Shown in pieces: positions 59,655-64,000 of a stretch of DNA of 64,000 nt; the first letter of the stretch is position 1, and each line of letters opens with the position of its first letter. The notes beneath the pieces were generated by a model. It had not been told where the DNA came from. It ran no database searches and saw only the letters and a program-made list of their open reading frames with translations. The DNA comes from Amoeboaphelidium protococcarum. Taxonomy: Eukaryota > Aphelidiomycota > Aphelidea. The DNA lies in contig JALECJ010000257.1 of NCBI GenBank assembly GCA_023515745.1, positions 2,668,687 through 2,732,686 on the forward strand, in the 5' to 3' direction. The translations under genes were made by a program, and so were the position numbers.

Positions 59655-60971
59655 ATGGACTCTGAACAATCGATTGAAAGTTGGCTGGCTGAAACAGATC
59701 GCGGATCGTCCCAGGGCGATCAGTGGAAAGAGTAAAACAACAATCACTAATCATCCACCTAGTACTATCAAACGAGTACAACTTCAAAGACCACTCCACC
59801 CAGAAGTTATGACTTGGAGTAGACTATCTAGTTGCTGCAGCCCTCTCTTGGTGCATAGCGTGCAGTTGATGCTATTTTATCAGGAGTACATAGCTCGGAT
59901 AATGAGCAAATCTATTAGCGTTTCCAACAAGTGAGAAAGCAGCGTCATCCGTAAAGAAGTATAATCCGGCCTGATTCGCTTAAGGAGCGCTTGATTGAGA
60001 GAATATTCCGGTTGGAATTTAATTCTGCTGCTGATGAGAACGGCGGTAATGCTGGTGGCATGGACTACGCGGACGAATCTCGGAATGATACCGACCTCAA
60101 AGTCTCCAATAGTAGTCATGATATGCTGGTAAGTCCACTGTTGAGAAATTTGGACCATAAGCTCGATAGTTACGTTGTGACAATGCTCAACTATCATCGC
60201 GCCAAGTTGGAGATACATCGCAAACGTATGCATAGACGTCATGATAGAATAGTGAATTTCTGGAATATGCAGTAGCAGAATGGATCTCACAATGGACGTG
60301 TTGCAACAGGTCTTGGAATCAAACGCGGTCTGGTTTCTGCGATTGAAGGGCGTAGTTCATCTTCGCGATAACGTTCGTCGTCGTCCTCTGCAGTTGTGAA
60401 TGGCTCTCTGTCGGCGAATGAAAATGGGGGTCGTAAGTCTTAGAATGGATCTCGCAAGCGTGCGGCTAGAGCATCTCAAAGAGAAAGAGATCTGCAGGTA
60501 GATTATTCTGAAGACAAAGCTAGTAGTATTGAGTCTTCAGTGGAGGAGGGTAACACTTTGAGTGATGATGATGAAGATGATGGCGGCTTATCTACTGATT
60601 TTGATAGCGAAACTCAATCTGGATCTCGCAGACAATCTGATGGAGCATTCAGCGTGGGCAATGGCGCAGGCAAATCATCTGGTCAGAGCAAGAAGAAGGG
60701 CACAAAGAAGCACCGAGTCCCTCCGGTGAAGACTATTCCCAAGTTTGAGGAACCACTCAATTTGACGGATGATGAGAAAAAGTTTGCCAAAGACAATCGC
60801 CTCACTCCGGAACATTATTACATGCTAAAGTTGCAGTTCCAAGCCAGTCGCGAAAAATATGGCGTATTCAATAAGACTGCGGCAAGGAGATTTGTTCGCG
60901 GAGTCGATGTTACGCGTCTAGGACGTGTCTGGGAGTTTATGTGTGACATTGGAGTATTGTAAAGACCATGA
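59655..60971 (+). CDS. SWIRM-domain chromatin protein (FUN19/Laf2/Ada2-type C-terminus)
   Basis: Encodes 438 aa, single exon. The N-terminal two thirds are Ser/Gln/Asn-rich with a short helical block at about 108-135 (SLKERLIERIFRLE) and another at about 165-205 (LDSYVVTMLNYHRAKLEIHR). An acidic cluster follows. The last ~85 residues form a SWIRM domain: LTPEHYYMLKLQFQASRE, then KTAARRFVRGVDVTRLGRVWEFMCDIGVL, matching the Ada2/FUN19 SWIRM spacing. SWIRM domains bind DNA or histone tails in histone-modifying complexes; stand-alone SWIRM proteins exist in fungi. After VL the codons are TAA AGA CCA TGA, so the family-like end is followed by a UAR codon. Confidence 0.85.
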
Positions 60972-61161
60972 ATGTAATAATGACTTATGGTCGGTTTATT
61001 GTATGGTAATACTTTGTGGTGCTACCGAATACTGCGAAAGTTTTGGAGTTTTAATCATCAATCCCATGATAGTAATGAAAATAATAGATCGGAATCATTT
61101 TCATAATTTTTAAATCGCTGATTTTCATTTTAGTAAAAATATTTATTTTTCAATTAAGAAT

Positions 61162-62074
61162 ATGGTAATTCAGACTCAGGTAGTATGGGATGGGAAGGCT
61201 GTAGAGAGCTAGACAGAATAGTGGCTCAATAAAAATCCAAGAGGTGTAGTCTTGTTTACCCACGCTCCAATGCATTTGATAAACGCGTCAGGTGAACGTG
61301 AGATTGTTGGATCCAATTCTGATCTCACCTGTTTGATCGCAGAGGTATGTCTTGGCTTTTATCACTGCTCTGACAAGAATGTTTAAATTCCTTTAATTGT
61401 AGAACCTTTTAAAATGGTACAAAGTCAAATGCCTCCCCGTGAAAGACGCGTAATCACCTCAGTCGCCATCATAGACTTTACCTTTCATGGTGACGCGATC
61501 TGATACGAAGCATATTGAGTACCATTGCGGTTTATTGTAAATCGTAAATCGGCTGAAAGACTTTTACATGTTTAGCGGCAATAAAAAACTGTTATCAGAG
61601 AATGATGGAGCTAAAGCGAGTGGATATTGTCAACTAATTGAAGATAAAATTGTGACATCAGTGCTTTTTACTCTTCACTGTGAACCTGAAAATTGCAAGT
61701 GGGCCGCTTTGATGGCTGTGTCATTGAAGGAATCGTTTGCTGTGCGTTCAATGCTTAGCTCTCGATAGTAGCGATAGATGATAGATTATATTCAGGTGAA
61801 ATGTGATGACGTGTCAGATGGTTTAGAACTCTAGCTGAAGATGAGATAAGCGTTACGCCTGCTTAATGATACATTAATGAAATAGCCATATCTATGCGGG
61901 GATCAAGCGTCAGACGCGGATATATATCTTTTCAGTGTCGTGGAATATGTTCTCGCTTGGTCAAAATGTCTTGACAAAAGTCCTAGTATGTTAAAACTTA
62001 AAGACGCATTCTTAGTCTGTGATGGCATTCTGCGACTATACGAAGACTTGAAATAGATAATGAAGTCTGCGTGA
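61162..62074 (+). CDS. Metaxin/SAM37-like GST-fold protein
   Basis: Two exons (61162-61344, 61403-62074), 284 aa. It begins with a thioredoxin-like portion without an active-site Cys (GVVLFTHAPM...LLKWYKVKCLPV, LPFMVTRSD) and continues with a GST C-terminal-like helical domain (YHCGLLQIVNRLKDF; ALRLLNDTLMKQPYLCGDQASDADIYLFSVVEYVLAW). The order matches metaxins of the mitochondrial SAM complex and related FAXC proteins. No C-terminal TM is present, as in metaxin-2. The assignment to SAM rather than another GST-fold protein is inference. Confidence 0.68.
61345..61402 (+). other. Intron in the metaxin-like gene (58 nt)
   Basis: Donor GTATGT, a CTGAC branch-like site, acceptor AATTGTAG. Phase 0 after codon 61. 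The 58-nt length would break the frame if retained. Confidence 0.88.
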
Positions 62075-62153
62075 ATGAATAAACACTATAAAACTGTAAC
62101 AACTTGCAAAAAGAAGTCCTTTATAATGTAAGAGATAATGCACTTTTATATAT

Positions 62154-64000
62154 TCAAGATTGAGTTTAGGCGGACTCTTGAGCTCGTTTGATCTTCTCAT
62201 ATACGGCCACAATATTGTCAACTGTTGCATTGTCAAAAGGCCAATACATCTTCACAAGTTTCCAACACTTGCCAATGAATACTTTTTACTCTGTACCACT
62301 ATTCTATGAAGTGGCGATTCTATTTATGTGCGTTCCAATAGGCACTATGCACTATTTTATAACTTGAAGGGCTTCTCTAGGCTCCTTGTCGCGACACCGT
62401 TTGAGTTACTACAACTGGGATTCAACGTCTTTCATCATGACTTTGAGCTCTTGAAAGGATGGTCCACTACTACTATTCCCTTGTTCAACCATCTGTCTCC
62501 TCTTCTTGAGCGGAGTAGATTCACTGTTACTAGGCTGACGTTTCTTCTGTCTCCCAAAATCGTCTTGATGACTGTTATTACCAGCCTGGATCTAATCTCT
62601 ATCAGCCTTCTTGCGCCTCTTAGCCATTGACTCTCTCAAAACTTTTATCAGATACTCCACTCGTCGATGCAGATGCAATGCTTGAGGTGTATCTTGTGAC
62701 TTTTTACTTTTATCTTCACTCTCATCAATAGTTTCCGCAGAGTCTTATCGATCGTCCTTGTTAATGCTCTTATGCTGTGGATGTCCATCAGGTAAGTGAA
62801 TCTTGTCAACGAGACCAAGTTAACTATCCTCCTTGATAGCCTTCCACGATCCAAATCCGTGGCGATAGACACCAATGAACAGCATAGCATCATCTTTCGG
62901 AGTCCATGGAGCAGTCCACTAAGTAGGCTTCAATTACTACGTGAACCTGAAGGAGAATACATTAGACGCGCTCTTCAGACTAGCATTAACAATCTTCATA
63001 TCGTCTAATTTCTACAGCAGACTAGTGGCATTAATATTCTTGGTGCCTTCAAATTCAACCATAGCCGTCCTGCCTTTTCTGCCAGTCTCTTTCTCCTTCT
63101 CATCCACAGCTAATTGACAAGCTTACACCAGACGTTCACTGATCTAATACACTACCCCTTCGTCTTTATCTTGTAGATCTGCATCTTTGACTATATCATT
63201 ATAGCGTATTAGAATGTCACCAAACTTCATCATGCTCCTGACCAGGGCTTTGATATCACGAGATGTCATCACACCAGGAGCCGACCGCTTCTTATTCTAC
63301 TTACTGCCAGAACCGCTTTTACCCTTCTTCCCGCCGCCATCTTCATCTTCCTCATCATGAACTCCATCGTCTGCATAAGAGACCACAGTGCGCTTTCTGA
63401 AAGATAAATCCTCCTAATCTTGCTTCGGTTACTCTACTTCATACTTCTGACGAACACTCTCCGGAATCACATCCTCCCAATTACCGAAATCAGCCACCTT
63501 GAACTAGTTCATGAAGTCATCACTTACGCTGCTCTATGCACTCTCTTCCCTCTTCTCGGCATTGTTGAGGAAATCCAGGATATTCAGAGATTCAAAAGAC
63601 TGCTACTGCTACTGTTCCATATCTTCCAAGTCCTTCTTGAACAGATTCTGAGCGCCAAACTTGAGAATTTTATCCAACTCCTCCTTGTCAACACCCAGAT
63701 TACCAACCGTTGACGACTTTAATTGCTTCTTCTACTAACCAGTTGAGGCGCCAGTCTCCATTTTGCCAATAATCGCATGCTCCAACACCATCTTGGACTT
63801 GGCACGTTCAAAAATCTGCTCTTCAATCGTGTCTTTAGAGATGAGTCGATAAATGTTGACAGTGTTCTTCTAACCTATTCTATGTGCTCTAGCCATAGCC
63901 TGAAGATCGTTCTAAGGATTCCAATCAGAGTCGAAAATGACAACAGTGTCAGCAGTATCCAGATTAATTCCAAGACCACCCGCTCTAGTGGACAGCAGGA
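62154..64000 (-). CDS. CHD1: CHD1 chromatin remodeller, C-terminal part (continues beyond the window)
   Basis: About 615 codons from the window edge to TGA at 62154-62156. At the edge is helicase lobe 2 ([32 protein letters not shown]; both motif Gln residues are TAG at 63912-63914 and 63870-63872). Then '[17 protein letters not shown]', the CHD1 bridge ([36 protein letters not shown]), a SANT-SLIDE DNA-binding region (YADDG...[47 protein letters not shown]), and a C-terminal CHCT helical domain ([18 protein letters not shown]...[14 protein letters not shown]). CHD1 spaces nucleosomes on transcribed genes. Chromodomains and lobe 1 would lie past 64000. Confidence 0.95.

Overview
This window is a compact protist/fungus-like nuclear segment in which TAA and TAG are read as glutamine and TGA is the only stop. 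Every gene whose 3' end is visible stops at TGA, and in-frame TAA/TAG codons sit exactly where conserved families carry Gln: the SNF2 motif VI of CHD1 and the SGGQ signatures of two ABC transporters. With that code the window resolves into about 37 genes, nearly all single-exon, with five clear 58-68 nt introns close to 5' ends. The gene set looks opisthokont rather than ciliate: IQGAP with its RGCT tail, a GRAM/VASt sterol transporter, an ATF2-type bZIP, a germinal-centre kinase, a Munc13-type MUN protein, NEDD1, Nop4/RBM28, C1GALT1 and CHD1. UAR=Gln together with fungal/animal-type genes would fit an aphelid such as Amoeboaphelidium. That placement is inference from recalled knowledge. Genes for STOML2, MTFP1 and a metaxin-like protein argue for true mitochondria.

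Layout. 1-4.2 kb: two copies of a kinase-like gene in inverted orientation flank a cysteine dioxygenase. 4.2-5.3 kb: no convincing gene. 5.3-9.4 kb: SUN-domain protein and Ste20/GCK kinase (both minus). 9.8-14.2 kb: metabolic cluster of two tandem SDR reductases, PHYHD1-like dioxygenase and thioredoxin reductase. 14.8-20.1 kb: NEDD1, Nop4-like, mitochondrial PLD-like, ZFAND2-like. 20.6-27.3 kb: bZIP factor, a head-to-head pair of large secreted/ER proteins, LIM protein. 27.9-30.8 kb: ATP-grasp ligase, MTFP1, a disordered protein. 31.1-38.0 kb: head-to-head ABCA half-transporters. 38.1-46.7 kb: WD40 protein, GRAM/VASt sterol transporter, nucleoside hydrolase, STOML2, two-TM protein. 47.5-55.3 kb: IQGAP, C1GALT1, RRM protein, Cys-rich membrane protein. 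55.4-56.1 kb: a 188-bp tandem repeat carrying dyad-symmetric cores. 56.2-64 kb: MUN-domain protein, SWIRM protein, metaxin-like protein and the C-terminal part of CHD1.

There is no bacterial-style operon logic. Genes are mostly arranged as convergent pairs with 0-160 bp between stops and divergent pairs sharing 260-780 bp promoters. ACGCGT (an MCB-like hexamer) recurs in several intergenic regions. The most unusual items are the genetic code with apparent fossil stop codons just before TGA, the 188-bp repeat array, the inverted kinase-like duplication, an IQGAP with an arginine at the presumptive RasGAP finger position, and the divergent pair of uncharacterised secreted proteins.
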